From Rhodospirillaceae bacterium (GTDB lineage Bacteria > Pseudomonadota > Alphaproteobacteria > Rhodospirillales > Rhodospirillaceae): a stretch of DNA of 64,000 nt. Every line of letters starts with the position of its first letter. The first letter of the stretch is position 1. Below are positions 46,998 to 56,138 of this stretch, one piece after another. Below the pieces are notes generated by a model. It did not search any database. It was not told where the DNA came from and saw only the letters and a program-made list of their open reading frames with translations. The position numbers were made by a program, and so were the translations under genes. The stretch spans positions 38,841 to 102,840 of the forward strand of contig JAVJSV010000007.1 in NCBI GenBank assembly GCA_040219235.1. Reading direction: 5' to 3'.

Positions 46998-48653
46998 TTA
47001 TTCTGCGACGATTCGGTTGCGGCCACCATGTTTGGCTGCGTATAGCCGTTCGTCTGCAACCTGGCTCACTTCTGCGCTTGTGGCGAGCGCTGGAAACGCA
47101 GCAACGCCAGCGGAAAAGGTAACTGAAAACGAGCCATTCTCCGTTTCGTGCACCATGGCGGCGCACGTTTCTCTCAATTCCTCAAGAATTGCTGTCGCAG
47201 TCTTGATGGTTGTGTTGGTCATGACGATGGCAAATTCTTCGCCCCCATAGCGGCCAATGTGGTCAGCGCGACGCAAGCGGTTACGCAGCATATGGGTGAC
47301 CCGCAACAAAACCTGATCACCGACGGCGTGTCCGTAGGTGTCGTTGACCTTTTTAAAGAAATCGATATCAACCATCGCCATCACGACCTCGGTTTTGGTC
47401 CGGGCTGCGGCACTGATCTCACGATCAAGCGCACGCAGGATATTGGTATGATTCAAAAGCCCCGTCAGGCTGTCTCTGTCCGTTAATTTTTTGAGGTCCC
47501 GATAGCGATGGGCTCGACTTGTGACGGCCGAGACCAGTTGACTGGGTTTCAGTGGTTTAACCAAAAAGTCGTCAGCTCCCAGGTGGCGTGCCTCAAGTTG
47601 TAAGGAGATGCGGCTCTCCGTCGACAGGAATAGGATCGGCACTGTTGTATAAGCCGGAAACTGCCGAACCATCTGTGCCAGTTCCAGCCCTGTACAAGAG
47701 CCCAGGTACAAGTCCATGACAACGATGTCCGCGGTCATGCTGGCCAATTCATTGAGCAGCGTATCCGGATTATTCACGACCCGGACGTTCATGCCTGCAT
47801 GCTCAAGGGTGAACTGGTAAAACTTTGCGAGTGTTTGGTCATCCTCGGCGATAACCACGCTAAGGGGATGGCCGGTCAAGCGTTCTTCTATGGCGCTCAG
47901 TCGGGCATAAATTTCTTCGCGGTCTATGGGGGTCACGATGAAGTCAGAGGCGCCGCCACGTACGGCGGCCAGTCGTTCTGAAAAGCCACCATGTTCGCCG
48001 ACGACGATGATCGGAATGCGCTCAGAAAGTGCAAGTTTTTCCAACCATTTCCGCGCATCCGGCAAAGTTTTGACAGCCGTCAGGAGTGCTGCAGGATCAC
48101 CGGCAAGAACTGCGGGCGGAGGAGCGCCATCTGCAACCGTTGTGACTTCATACCCGATGTCGTTCAGCGCGGCTAAGTCCTGCTTATGCCCATCGAGGTC
48201 TCCGAGAAGGAGGACATGAAATACTTCCGGCTGTCCGTTTCGATCGCGTGGCGCATATACATCATCAAGTACGACGTGTTCACCGGGGATATCCACGGCG
48301 CGTTCTAAATCGGCGATGAGCAAATCTATTTGATCAATCTCTTCCTGCGTAAAGGGTGTTTGGTTTTCTTGCAGCAGGCGGAATAATCCATCTAGTGGTG
48401 CTGCCGTCTGGCTGATACGGGGAAACCCCAAACTCTTTCCGGTTCCAGCTAGGCTGTGCGCGATATCTTGAATGCGCGAAATACCGGTTAAGGTTGTAAC
48501 ACGGTCTGCGTCTCGGGGCAGTGAGACCCACGTGTCGCGTAATTCCCCGACACTGGCTTTTAGGGTTGATGCAAACTCAGCGCTGAGGGCGCGAATACGC
48601 TCAGCAAGGTCATTGTCGCTGCTAAATCCTGAGGCGCCGGATGGTGCCGCCAT
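46998..48653 (-). CDS. HPt-REC-REC-GGDEF diguanylate cyclase response regulator
   Basis: The order, from the start, is a histidine phosphotransfer domain with His66 in AHSLAGTGKSLGF, a degenerate receiver, a second receiver with the phospho-acceptor region IVVMDLYLG and the KPLKP switch lysine, and a GGDEF domain with the active GGEEF motif (RYGGEEFAIVM). It should make cyclic di-GMP in response to phosphorylation. ATG 48653 is preferred to 48752 because GGGAGGGG precedes it. It lacks a kinase neighbour and diverges from an unknown cytosolic protein. Confidence 0.85.
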   Translation of the reverse strand: MAAPSGASGFSSDNDLAERIRALSAEFASTLKASVGELRDTWVSLPRDADRVTTLTGISRIQDIAHSLAGTGKSLGFPRISQTAAPLDGLFRLLQENQTPFTQEEIDQIDLLIADLERAVDIPGEHVVLDDVYAPRDRNGQPEVFHVLLLGDLDGHKQDLAALNDIGYEVTTVADGAPPPAVLAGDPAALLTAVKTLPDARKWLEKLALSERIPIIVVGEHGGFSERLAAVRGGASDFIVTPIDREEIYARLSAIEERLTGHPLSVVIAEDDQTLAKFYQFTLEHAGMNVRVVNNPDTLLNELASMTADIVVMDLYLGSCTGLELAQMVRQFPAYTTVPILFLSTESRISLQLEARHLGADDFLVKPLKPSQLVSAVTSRAHRYRDLKKLTDRDSLTGLLNHTNILRALDREISAAARTKTEVVMAMVDIDFFKKVNDTYGHAVGDQVLLRVTHMLRNRLRRADHIGRYGGEEFAIVMTNTTIKTATAILEELRETCAAMVHETENGSFSVTFSAGVAAFPALATSAEVSQVADERLYAAKHGGRNRIVAE

Positions 48654-48920
48654 GGCCACCCCTCCCACGCGAATGTCCAATAAGAGCCTAACGTGACGCG
48701 TCACTTCGCAGGGGTCAACAGTATGTTGGATTTGTGGCCCATGATGTTGCATCCATTCGGTTTGTGTGGTGTTTCAACTGCTGATTTTAATAGAGGTGTA
48801 AGACTCTATATGATCAGCTAAGGGCTACAGCCTTGAGTCTATTATAAAAAAAGCGGACATTAGCGTGAACATTTGATCCGGGGGGGGCCCGAGTCGATTT
48901 TAAGATGAAAAGGGGCAAGT

Positions 48921-49970
48921 GTGAACGAGACGTCTGATCCCGTCGCTGAACAAGATCAGTTGCTGCAGGACGTTTTTTTCGAATTGCCCCTAGCCAATTG
49001 GGGGATGTTCGATAGTCAGTCCCTACAGCAGTCAAAAATTGTGCTTCTGAATGATCTTATGCCTGTTGTTGATATGTTCAATGATGCTGGCGTAGGGATT
49101 GGTGCGCGGACATCGACAGAAATTATTTCTGAATTGCGTCTATCGGATAAAGATCGGACACGTCTTGTCGCGTTGCTGGGTGCGCGCAGCTACGATGTTT
49201 ATTCCGTGCGTGCGGCCATGAGCGACCAACTGTCAGATGAGGAACTGGCGCGCATTAGTATTCCGGATGCCGAGAAGAAACGCTTACAGTTTTACTTGAA
49301 TAACTATTCCAGAGGGTTGTTGAACGTCATTCTTGAAGGAACTGATATCGAGATTACAGATCGCTCATCCCTGACAACCATTCTCGACGGCACGAACCGG
49401 GAAAAAGTATTAAAAAATCTTATCGATATCGCGGAACGTTTACGGATTGAGCCCGAGGAGATCGTCAACTACATCAGTAAGCTCTCAGAGCTTATTCTTG
49501 CGCTGTCCTACTATCACCGTGTCTATGACTGCATGATCGAAGAGCTTAAAGAATTACTTCTGGAAGTGCGCAAGATGCAAAAGGATCAAACTCTCTGTTT
49601 GCGGTTTCCCGGTCTTCGGGATGACGCCACCGAGGTTCTGGAATACGGTCGAGATACGCTTGCCGGACTTAATACGTATTTTAACAAGTTCAAAAGGGTC
49701 GAGCGGTTTCTAGAGAAAGAAATCACACCAGAGAAATTTAAAATTTTACGCGATAGCGTAGAGACTCACTTCCGCGCCATCGGCAATGTATTGTGTTTTT
49801 GGCAAATCAAAGTTGATGCATGGCGTCACAAATTTATTGATAGCCGTGGACGCTTAAAAGACTCAACGTCAGAACAGCGATACAACTACTTTAAAGAAGA
49901 ACTTCACTACAATATTTATCTCATTCAAAAGACTCTGGACACGGTAAAAACGGCGGAGATTCCGCTCTAA
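48921..49970 (+). CDS. Unrecognised cytosolic protein of 349 residues
   Basis: The start is GTG at 48921, 7 bp after AAAAGGGG. The protein is soluble, mostly helical, rich in Leu and charged residues, with helices such as EEIVNYISKLSELILALS and VEETHFRAIG-type segments toward the end. No domain was recognised. It lies divergent from the HPt-REC-REC-GGDEF gene across 270 bp and before the small TPR gene. Its own RBS and a clean frame support it as real. A signalling partner role is only a guess. Confidence 0.7.
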   Translation: MNETSDPVAEQDQLLQDVFFELPLANWGMFDSQSLQQSKIVLLNDLMPVVDMFNDAGVGIGARTSTEIISELRLSDKDRTRLVALLGARSYDVYSVRAAMSDQLSDEELARISIPDAEKKRLQFYLNNYSRGLLNVILEGTDIEITDRSSLTTILDGTNREKVLKNLIDIAERLRIEPEEIVNYISKLSELILALSYYHRVYDCMIEELKELLLEVRKMQKDQTLCLRFPGLRDDATEVLEYGRDTLAGLNTYFNKFKRVERFLEKEITPEKFKILRDSVETHFRAIGNVLCFWQIKVDAWRHKFIDSRGRLKDSTSEQRYNYFKEELHYNIYLIQKTLDTVKTAEIPL

Positions 49971-49991
49971 TTTAGAAACAGGGAGTACGAC

Positions 49992-50606
49992 ATGAAAGCA
50001 CAACTCTTGGCTGCCGCAGTTGCAGTTAGCACAACCCTTAACCCAGGGTTTGCATCTTCAGAAACGCTCGAACCCTGGTGGTCGCAGGAGGTTACGGAAT
50101 GCGATCTCCAAACTTCACATGGCTTAGATCCATTTCACGTTGCACCGCCGGTGTCTCGCAGCACTATGGATTTTGAGAAGGCTCAAGCGGCCTGTGAAGA
50201 GGCCGTTCGGTTGGATCCTGAAAATCCTCGTCTTAACTACCAACTGGGACGTGTCTATGGCTATAGCGGTCAGTGGGAAAAGGCGATGCCGTACCGCCTT
50301 AAGGCTGTTGAAGCTGAATATCCACAGTCCCTGTTCGTTATTGGGTACCTCTATTTCTCTGGTACAACCATCGACGAAAAGAACCCCTGCAAAACTGTAA
50401 CCATGTGGCGTCGGGCTGCACAACTCGGGCGCTTAGCCGCTCAGGTGGCCTTGCCGCGCCATTATGTTCGGGGTGATTTTGCTGCGTGCGGTGTTGATAT
50501 CCCTAAGGCCGAACTTGCTGGCTACTTGGAGGATGCGGACGCCCAAACGGATGACTTTTACACGTCGATGCTGATTGAAGACCTCAAAGCTGAAGTCGGC
50601 GGTTAG
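49992..50606 (+). CDS. Exported TPR/Sel1-like protein
   Basis: The 204-residue product has a signal peptide (LLAAAVAVSTTLNPGFAS) and a set of helical repeats of TPR or Sel1 type (ENPRLNYQLGRVYGYSGQWEKAMPYRLKAVEAEYPQSLFVIGYLYFSG). Several cysteines are visible. It follows the unknown 349-residue gene by 21 bp, with AGGGAG as RBS, and may share its transcript. It acts outside the cytoplasm; partner unknown. Confidence 0.68.
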   Translation: MKAQLLAAAVAVSTTLNPGFASSETLEPWWSQEVTECDLQTSHGLDPFHVAPPVSRSTMDFEKAQAACEEAVRLDPENPRLNYQLGRVYGYSGQWEKAMPYRLKAVEAEYPQSLFVIGYLYFSGTTIDEKNPCKTVTMWRRAAQLGRLAAQVALPRHYVRGDFAACGVDIPKAELAGYLEDADAQTDDFYTSMLIEDLKAEVGG

Positions 50607-50630
50607 AGGTCTGAGTCAGGTCAACTCGAA

Positions 50631-50975
50631 TTAGTTCGTCAAGCTTGCATTGTATTGAGACACCATGTCCTTGGCCAGTTTGCGGCCATCGACATGGATG
50701 TCAGTGGCGGCCAGTTTCTTTGCGTCCATATCAAAAGCACAGGTGACGTTACGATTTTCCTCGAACCCGCTTTCGCGCATGGCTGTAAACCGCACGTAGA
50801 CTTCCGGTTTGGGATTATCCTGAGTTGTATAATCAATAATATCTGTGATCTCGAACTTATCATAGGCATCGGTTTTAAACTGCATGGCAACGTCTTCGCA
50901 GAAACCGGCATAGTCTTCTGAACAGGCCGACAGACCAAAGCCAACACATACAGCCACGCACCAATGCAAACGCAT
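50631..50975 (-). CDS. Small putative lipoprotein
   Basis: This 114-residue protein ends its signal sequence in a lipobox (FGLSACS), so it should be lipid-modified and held at a membrane. The mature part has a further two cysteines (GFCEDV and VTCAFD) and a simple alpha/beta layout with EVYVRFTAMRESG. It is not recognised. It is convergent with the TPR gene. Confidence 0.55.
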   Translation of the reverse strand: MRLHWCVAVCVGFGLSACSEDYAGFCEDVAMQFKTDAYDKFEITDIIDYTTQDNPKPEVYVRFTAMRESGFEENRNVTCAFDMDAKKLAATDIHVDGRKLAKDMVSQYNASLTN

Positions 50976-51097
50976 TTTTGAATATCCCCCGCTTCAGTCT
51001 CACGTCTTTATTGGGAACTTTGCCCCACTTGTTAAGCCTACAGTTACATATCAGGCGTGAAAAAAACAGACTGTTCGCGCAGGTTTGTTTTGGGATT

Positions 51098-52006
51098 TTA
51101 TTCGGGTGGCATATCCCTGGCCCACAATGTTTCGGGATCAATGTAGGCTCCGGTCCATTCGGTGGGAGCGGTCATGAAGTCCGGAAAGCGCGACTCTGCA
51201 TAAGCTGGTATCGCACTCGGAACATCATCCAGCGTTCGTGCTTTCTTGGAAACATCACGACGGTATGTGCGGCCAGGATCTTGGCCCATGAGCATCCAGG
51301 GGTACCAGGGGCCATGTCGCTGTCCCATGGTCAGGGCTTGCACTGATGTTAAATCAGGGTCTTCCACCTCATCGCGTCGGGCGATCAACTGTGCTTGCTG
51401 GTTCTTATAGTAGGTCTTGCCGACCGAGGCTCGGGGCCATTTATCTGGCGTAATTGGGTTGTCCTTGACGATCTTGCCATCCGACCAGCGAATGACATCA
51501 TTGCCATCGATCATCCATTCCACGCGCAGTTTGGTGTGGTCATTGATCGGCGACATTGGTTTGACAATCGTATGTAAGGTCGAGGCGTAATTCACAACCT
51601 CAACCTCTTTCTCAAGCCATGGATTGTACCAGTTATCTAAAACCGCTTCGGTTTCAAGGTCCAAATAACAAATCGTAAAGTTGGACATGTTCTTATACGA
51701 GCCATCCGTTTGCTTGTAGGAGCGGCTGAACGCGAGCGTTCCTGCATAAAACATCGGCTCCAAAATCTTACCGTCTTCAAAAATCGCGTGAACAATGCCT
51801 TTCATCCAGCTGATGGTTTCTTTGCCGTCTTCCAGGTCGCCTGTCATTTTCATCAGCGCATACAGCTGGTCTTGCGGATCTTTGAAATCCAGCTGCCGTT
51901 TTGCAGAGGCTTTGCTCGCTTGGGCACCAACTGCCGTTGAGAGAAGACCGGCTGTTGCACCTAAGGCTGTGCGACGAGTGGCTTTTGCTGCGACAGGTTT
52001 TGTCAT
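51098..52006 (-). CDS. Tat-exported DUF1838-like protein
   Basis: The beginning ATRRTALGATAGLLSTAVGAQ is a twin-arginine signal. The mature 270 residues resemble DUF1838: YNPWLEKEVEVVNYASTLHTIVKP, SDGKIVKDNP, and many Trp/Tyr and Pro residues. ATG 52006 is chosen over the longer frame from 52066 because AGGAGC precedes it. It overlaps nothing and follows the small HdeA-like gene by 34 bp on the same strand, which in turn follows a TonB receptor. The role is unknown; DUF1838 genes tend to lie near TonB-dependent receptors. Confidence 0.72.
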   Translation of the reverse strand: MTKPVAAKATRRTALGATAGLLSTAVGAQASKASAKRQLDFKDPQDQLYALMKMTGDLEDGKETISWMKGIVHAIFEDGKILEPMFYAGTLAFSRSYKQTDGSYKNMSNFTICYLDLETEAVLDNWYNPWLEKEVEVVNYASTLHTIVKPMSPINDHTKLRVEWMIDGNDVIRWSDGKIVKDNPITPDKWPRASVGKTYYKNQQAQLIARRDEVEDPDLTSVQALTMGQRHGPWYPWMLMGQDPGRTYRRDVSKKARTLDDVPSAIPAYAESRFPDFMTAPTEWTGAYIDPETLWARDMPPE

Positions 52007-52040
52007 TTTCAGAGCTCCTGCTGGGCTTCTGTTCTCTTCG

Positions 52041-52364
52041 CTAGGGGTGTTGTCCCAAAGCATCAAGACGCGTGCGCTCGTTCAACAAGTCAATAATGAT
52101 CCCTTCGGGAGCTGCTGTACAGCCATCCTGAATCATCTTTCCCAAGTTGGTAAGGCTCCGGTCACTCAGCACAGCGGTACCATGCATATGATTGAAGTAC
52201 CCATCCAGCCACGCCAGAAGAAAAGAGAACTCTTCTTCGTTGAGGTCGCTGAGGTGCATACATCCGATCTCATCCATTTGAATTGGGGCGTCAGTCTCAT
52301 CGCCAAACGCATGACTGCTGACACAGAGAAAGACCAGGATTGGGAGAAAAAATGCAGGCCGCAT
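52041..52364 (-). CDS. Small exported HdeA-like protein
   Basis: The 107-residue protein has a signal peptide (FFLPILVFLCVSSHAFG) and an HdeA/HdeB-like pattern: IGCMHLSDLNEEEFSFLLAWLDGYFN, then a second cysteine in MIQDGCTAAPEG. Spacing matches one unit of the tandem protein at 30.5 kb. A periplasmic chaperone role is inferred. It lies between the TonB receptor and the DUF1838-like gene, with a 24-bp gap to the receptor, so probably one operon. Confidence 0.65.
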   Translation of the reverse strand: MRPAFFLPILVFLCVSSHAFGDETDAPIQMDEIGCMHLSDLNEEEFSFLLAWLDGYFNHMHGTAVLSDRSLTNLGKMIQDGCTAAPEGIIIDLLNERTRLDALGQHP

Positions 52365-52388
52365 GTAAGTGAGTTCCTAGCTGGCTCC

Positions 52389-54551
52389 CTAAAACGTACC
52401 ACGAACGCTGAAGCCGTAAAATCCACCAAGTTTTTGCGTTCTGAACTCGCTCTGTAAAACCTCACCGTCTGCTTGAGAAGTTAAAAAGACTGTGCGCGAC
52501 CGCTTGGTCTTCGGCTGAAGTAAGTTACCCCAAAACAGGCGTCCCACGATTCCATTTTCAAATCGGCGCTCCAAAAAGATGCGCATATCCGGGCCGGTTG
52601 TTTCCCGTTCAAAAGACTCAAAATCGCTGGTGATCTCCGGGCCATTTTTGGCGAGGACCACGCCATAAGAGATGCCCCACGCCTGCACATCATGGCGTGC
52701 ATCAAGGCTGAATTCGTATTTCTCCTGGTCAGAAAAGCGGCGCTTAAGCCCAGTAAAGGGGTCAAGCACGCTGGAGTCTTGCCAGAGGAAAGAGGCCGAG
52801 ATGACGCCGTCGATCAAACCGAGTTGGCGTAGTTGCAAGCTGGTTTCAATCTCAGCGCCATAATGCTTGCCTGGCCCTAGGTTGCCAGGGGCTGAGTCTG
52901 CTGTACCGAAGGGAACAATATCACTGACATCGCTGACATCACGGTAAAATGCGCGCAAATTTATGACGCCGGCTTGGTTTGCCAGGCGGTGCTCCGTACC
53001 AATCTCAAAGTCCCAGGACTTTTCTGGCGCCAAATCTGGGTTGCCCGCATCAATCTGACCGTCATCCCGATCCAGGTCAGCGATGAAATCATCAAACTCA
53101 AGTTGACCAATATCCCGTCTGATGGAGCCGAAAACCTGCGTTCTGTCGCTGGCTTTGTAATAAACATCCAAGCTGGGTTTTACGAATTTGAATTTCCGAT
53201 TGGTATCAACATCTGTACCGAGTTGGTCAAGCCAAGAAAACTCTGCGGCGACGCCGGTTTCTATTTCCCAAGCGTTTGTTGGTCGCCAACTATGACTGGC
53301 GAAGGTCTCAACACGATCTTCTGAGACCACTTGGTCGGCATTAAAAACGTCTATGGAAGTGCGTATGCCGCCGATCGTTTGAAAGAACTGTTGGGTCTTG
53401 TCCAAGGCGTTAATCGCCCCTTCAACACCCACTTCAAGGCTATGCTTTTCCGCGATGGCCCAATCCACCGTGCCACGCACAATTTTCTCAGTCGCTTTTT
53501 CATCCCGCGTGTCATCGTTGGTTAAAACTGCGTCATCCGGATTTACAAAAAAACTAAACCCATCATTTTGACGGTCTTCTTGATCAACTGCATACACAAA
53601 CAGCGTTTTGAAGGTCATGGAAGCGGAGAGGGGGACAGTGTAATCACCGGTGAGTTCATATTGCAGGTCGCGTCCCGTCAGTTCACGAACAGTCCCACCA
53701 TCCGCACTATTATTGCCAAAGTTATCCACATTGAAGGCAAATTCTGTGTCGGACTGTTTGGTAATCGGGCGGTTTTCAATAAAACCGCTGAGTTGGGCCT
53801 GATGGTTGTTGCCAAAGTTATAGGCAACACGCCCGCGCCCAATGTAGCGCCGGCTTTTCATGCTCCGCCGTTCCGTACGCTCGATAAACAATTGACCATC
53901 TGGATCAGACAGAAATTCACGCTCTAAACGGGGCAATTGTTGTGGGCGTGTCTCACCGGATAACGTGTAACTCCACTTGCCAGTCTCACCACTGATTGAG
54001 CCGGCTAGCGTCGGCATATTTTTGCCATCTGTAAACGAAACGTTGCCAACGCTCCACGTGCCGCCGATGCCACCCGTATCAGACAGCACAACGTTAATGA
54101 CGCGGCTGCCCACATCCGCATCAATCTCGCGCACATTACCGGTGATGATTTCAATGCGCTCAACTTGGCTAGCCGGAATGCGCTCAAAGTAGTCGGCAAT
54201 GCTATTGCCTTTGGTCGTCAGCCGCTTGCCGTTAATCAGAACTTGTGTGGTTTGCGACCTCAGTCCACGGCGGTCGTCATCTCCGGAGAGGGTTCCTCCG
54301 GAATCATTCAGGACCACAGATGCGCCCGGAACACGTTCCAGCATATCTTTGGCGTGGCTGGGGCGATAAGGAACAAAGAACTCGGGTTCGTAGACCGTGA
54401 TGCCATCTTCAGCCTGAGGCAGGGCGTCTGGAAGTGTTTGAGAGTAGGCCGGTGATCCCGACAGATGCGTAAGACCCGTCATACAGGTCGCCAATAACAT
54501 CAACTTATATAGGCGCAACCTGATACCCCCGATATTGACGCGTGCGACCAC
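52389..54551 (-). CDS. TonB-dependent outer-membrane receptor
   Basis: The protein of 720 residues has an N-terminal export segment, a plug domain (DMLERVPGASVVLNDSGG, RGLRSQTTQVLINGKRL, ASQVERIEIITGNV) and a long barrel with alternating aromatic strands ending in Phe (SVRGTF). There is no carboxyl-terminal irregularity. It imports a large or scarce substrate using the TonB system. The first ATG at 54551 may be too far upstream; Met 18 (near 54500) would also give an acceptable signal peptide. Substrate unknown. Confidence 0.85.
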   Translation of the reverse strand: MVARVNIGGIRLRLYKLMLLATCMTGLTHLSGSPAYSQTLPDALPQAEDGITVYEPEFFVPYRPSHAKDMLERVPGASVVLNDSGGTLSGDDDRRGLRSQTTQVLINGKRLTTKGNSIADYFERIPASQVERIEIITGNVREIDADVGSRVINVVLSDTGGIGGTWSVGNVSFTDGKNMPTLAGSISGETGKWSYTLSGETRPQQLPRLEREFLSDPDGQLFIERTERRSMKSRRYIGRGRVAYNFGNNHQAQLSGFIENRPITKQSDTEFAFNVDNFGNNSADGGTVRELTGRDLQYELTGDYTVPLSASMTFKTLFVYAVDQEDRQNDGFSFFVNPDDAVLTNDDTRDEKATEKIVRGTVDWAIAEKHSLEVGVEGAINALDKTQQFFQTIGGIRTSIDVFNADQVVSEDRVETFASHSWRPTNAWEIETGVAAEFSWLDQLGTDVDTNRKFKFVKPSLDVYYKASDRTQVFGSIRRDIGQLEFDDFIADLDRDDGQIDAGNPDLAPEKSWDFEIGTEHRLANQAGVINLRAFYRDVSDVSDIVPFGTADSAPGNLGPGKHYGAEIETSLQLRQLGLIDGVISASFLWQDSSVLDPFTGLKRRFSDQEKYEFSLDARHDVQAWGISYGVVLAKNGPEITSDFESFERETTGPDMRIFLERRFENGIVGRLFWGNLLQPKTKRSRTVFLTSQADGEVLQSEFRTQKLGGFYGFSVRGTF

Positions 54552-54693
54552 AACAAAAACTTACTTCTGCACGCTAAATGTCCAAAAACTACCTATGTCT
54601 ATAACGGGTGGCGCGCAATCTAATCCACAGATTTGTATTGAAATTATAATCTCTTGCCGCCAAGTGAGCGTGGTGGTTACCAAAGACTGCGCC

Positions 54694-55266
54694 TCAAACC
54701 GATGTTATTTGTGCAATACCTCTTAGATGCTGTTCTTGGATTTTAGTCTCAATAGCCTCAGATCTTTCCGCGCGGACTTGGTCAATTGCTGCGGTCGGGG
54801 AAACACCAAATTCGATCAGCAGCCGCGCTGCAACCAACCCGGCGCGGCCACGGCCGCCCCGGCAATTCAGCGCAACGGTCTTGCCAGCGCTTAAGTCGTT
54901 TCTCACATCAGATCCAACGGTTGCCCAAGCTTGCTCCCAGGCTTGATCAGGAACGTTGAAGTCTTTAATGGGGCAGTGATGCCAGGTGATTTTTCGCGCA
55001 GCACAAGCGTCTTTTAATATCGCGGTCGATAAAGCGCAGGCTTCAATTTCATGCTCTTCCATTAGCGTCACCAGCCGCACCGTTTTGCGATCCGCCAGGG
55101 CATCCATATCCATATCAAGAGTGCGGTTCCACGGGCCGGTGTCCGCATCGGGTTGAACCTTGCCCGGACACATGGTGAAAAGAATGCGCCCTGTCCCACC
55201 AGGGATGACAACCTCAGCCAAGGGCAAAGGATGAGTCAGGCTTGTTTTCGGGATGCGCCCAGTCAT
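54694..55266 (-). CDS. CDKN3-like dual-specificity phosphatase
   Basis: The active-site loop NCRGGRGRAG (Cys135, CX5R) and an Asp-containing HCPIKDFNVPD loop match the cyclin-dependent kinase inhibitor 3 (PF05706-like) branch of cysteine phosphatases. His before the Cys is replaced by Asn. It overlaps the next upstream gene start by 4 bp (ATGA), so the two are coupled. It should dephosphorylate a protein or small substrate in the cytoplasm. The substrate is not known. Confidence 0.8.
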   Translation of the reverse strand: MTGRIPKTSLTHPLPLAEVVIPGGTGRILFTMCPGKVQPDADTGPWNRTLDMDMDALADRKTVRLVTLMEEHEIEACALSTAILKDACAARKITWHHCPIKDFNVPDQAWEQAWATVGSDVRNDLSAGKTVALNCRGGRGRAGLVAARLLIEFGVSPTAAIDQVRAERSEAIETKIQEQHLRGIAQITSV

Positions 55267-55730
55267 TGTTGTTGGATCGGCGGTGGTGGGGGGACATCGA
55301 CCTTATGGCCATTAAATCTCAGCCATCTGATCCAGTCATCTTGCAGCAGGCTGGCGTTGCGGGCGAGGTCGCGGTCCTGATCTTTTAACGCGCGCAGATA
55401 CAACTTTGTGCTGGGCAAAAATGTGTCGTGCCACACTTTTAAAAGTTTAGGATGCAATTTCTCGAGCGTTGCATCTTCCACCAGATCAGCTTGATCAGCC
55501 GCGTATTGGTAGCGGTCAATCAGATAGGCTGTGTCACTCGGATCAATCAGGCCCTTGCGTTCATTAGAATATTCAATCGCCGCCCGTACCTCTAGCATCG
55601 CTTGATTGTAGTATTGCGCATTTGCGGCTTCTTTGACCGTCCATTGACTGAGAAAGAGCCATGCCGCGATGGCGATGCTGCCGATAGCTGCGGCGGCACC
55701 AATCATTTTCGATTTTGTTGAAAGAGCCAT
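55263..55730 (-). CDS. Single-pass membrane protein of unknown function
   Basis: The 155-residue protein has an N-terminal hydrophobic segment (MIGAAAAIGSIAIAAWLFLSQW) and a mostly helical soluble part with QADLVEDATLEKLHPKLLKVW and a Pro-rich tail ending in PPPPPIQQQ. It is likely an inner-membrane-anchored periplasmic or cytoplasmic protein. It is coupled to the phosphatase gene by a 4-bp overlap. Not recognised. Confidence 0.6.
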   Translation of the reverse strand: MALSTKSKMIGAAAAIGSIAIAAWLFLSQWTVKEAANAQYYNQAMLEVRAAIEYSNERKGLIDPSDTAYLIDRYQYAADQADLVEDATLEKLHPKLLKVWHDTFLPSTKLYLRALKDQDRDLARNASLLQDDWIRWLRFNGHKVDVPPPPPIQQQ

Positions 55731-55760
55731 ATCGGTTGAGCGCAGGGTATATAGATCGCG

Positions 55761-56108
55761 TTACAGAATATCGAGTACGTTTTCGGGAGGACGCCCCATC
55801 ACAGCCTTATTGCCCGCGACGACGATCGGTCGCTCGATAATGGCCGGTGTCTCCGTCATGGCTTTAATCACAGCGGCGTCGGTCATAGCTCCGATATCCA
55901 GTCCGGCTTCTTTCGCTTCCTTTTTGCGCACAATGTCCTTGGGGTTTACGCCAAGCAGGCCAACAACTTCTTTTAGAACTTTCTGGCTAGGTGGTGTCTG
56001 TAAATACTCAACAATTGTTGGGGAAATGCCTTTTTCTTCAATCAGGGCGAGGGTTTGGCGCGACTTTGAACATCTTGGGTTATGGTAAATTGTCACTGTC
56101 ATCTTCAT
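55761..56108 (-). CDS. arsC: Arsenate reductase (glutaredoxin type)
   Basis: This 115-residue ArsC-family protein has IYHNPRCSKSRQTLALIEEKG, with the catalytic cysteine at about residue 13, and later the PIVVAGNKAVMGRPPENVLDIL tail, which carries the three-arginine-type region in reduced form. It may reduce arsenate with glutathione/glutaredoxin, but the YfgD-like subgroup is not always active on arsenate. A start two codons later (56102) is possible. No ars efflux gene is adjacent. Confidence 0.85.
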   Translation of the reverse strand: MKMTVTIYHNPRCSKSRQTLALIEEKGISPTIVEYLQTPPSQKVLKEVVGLLGVNPKDIVRKKEAKEAGLDIGAMTDAAVIKAMTETPAIIERPIVVAGNKAVMGRPPENVLDIL

Positions 56109-56138
56109 TGTATCCTGTTGTCTTTTCGGCTTGCCGTC

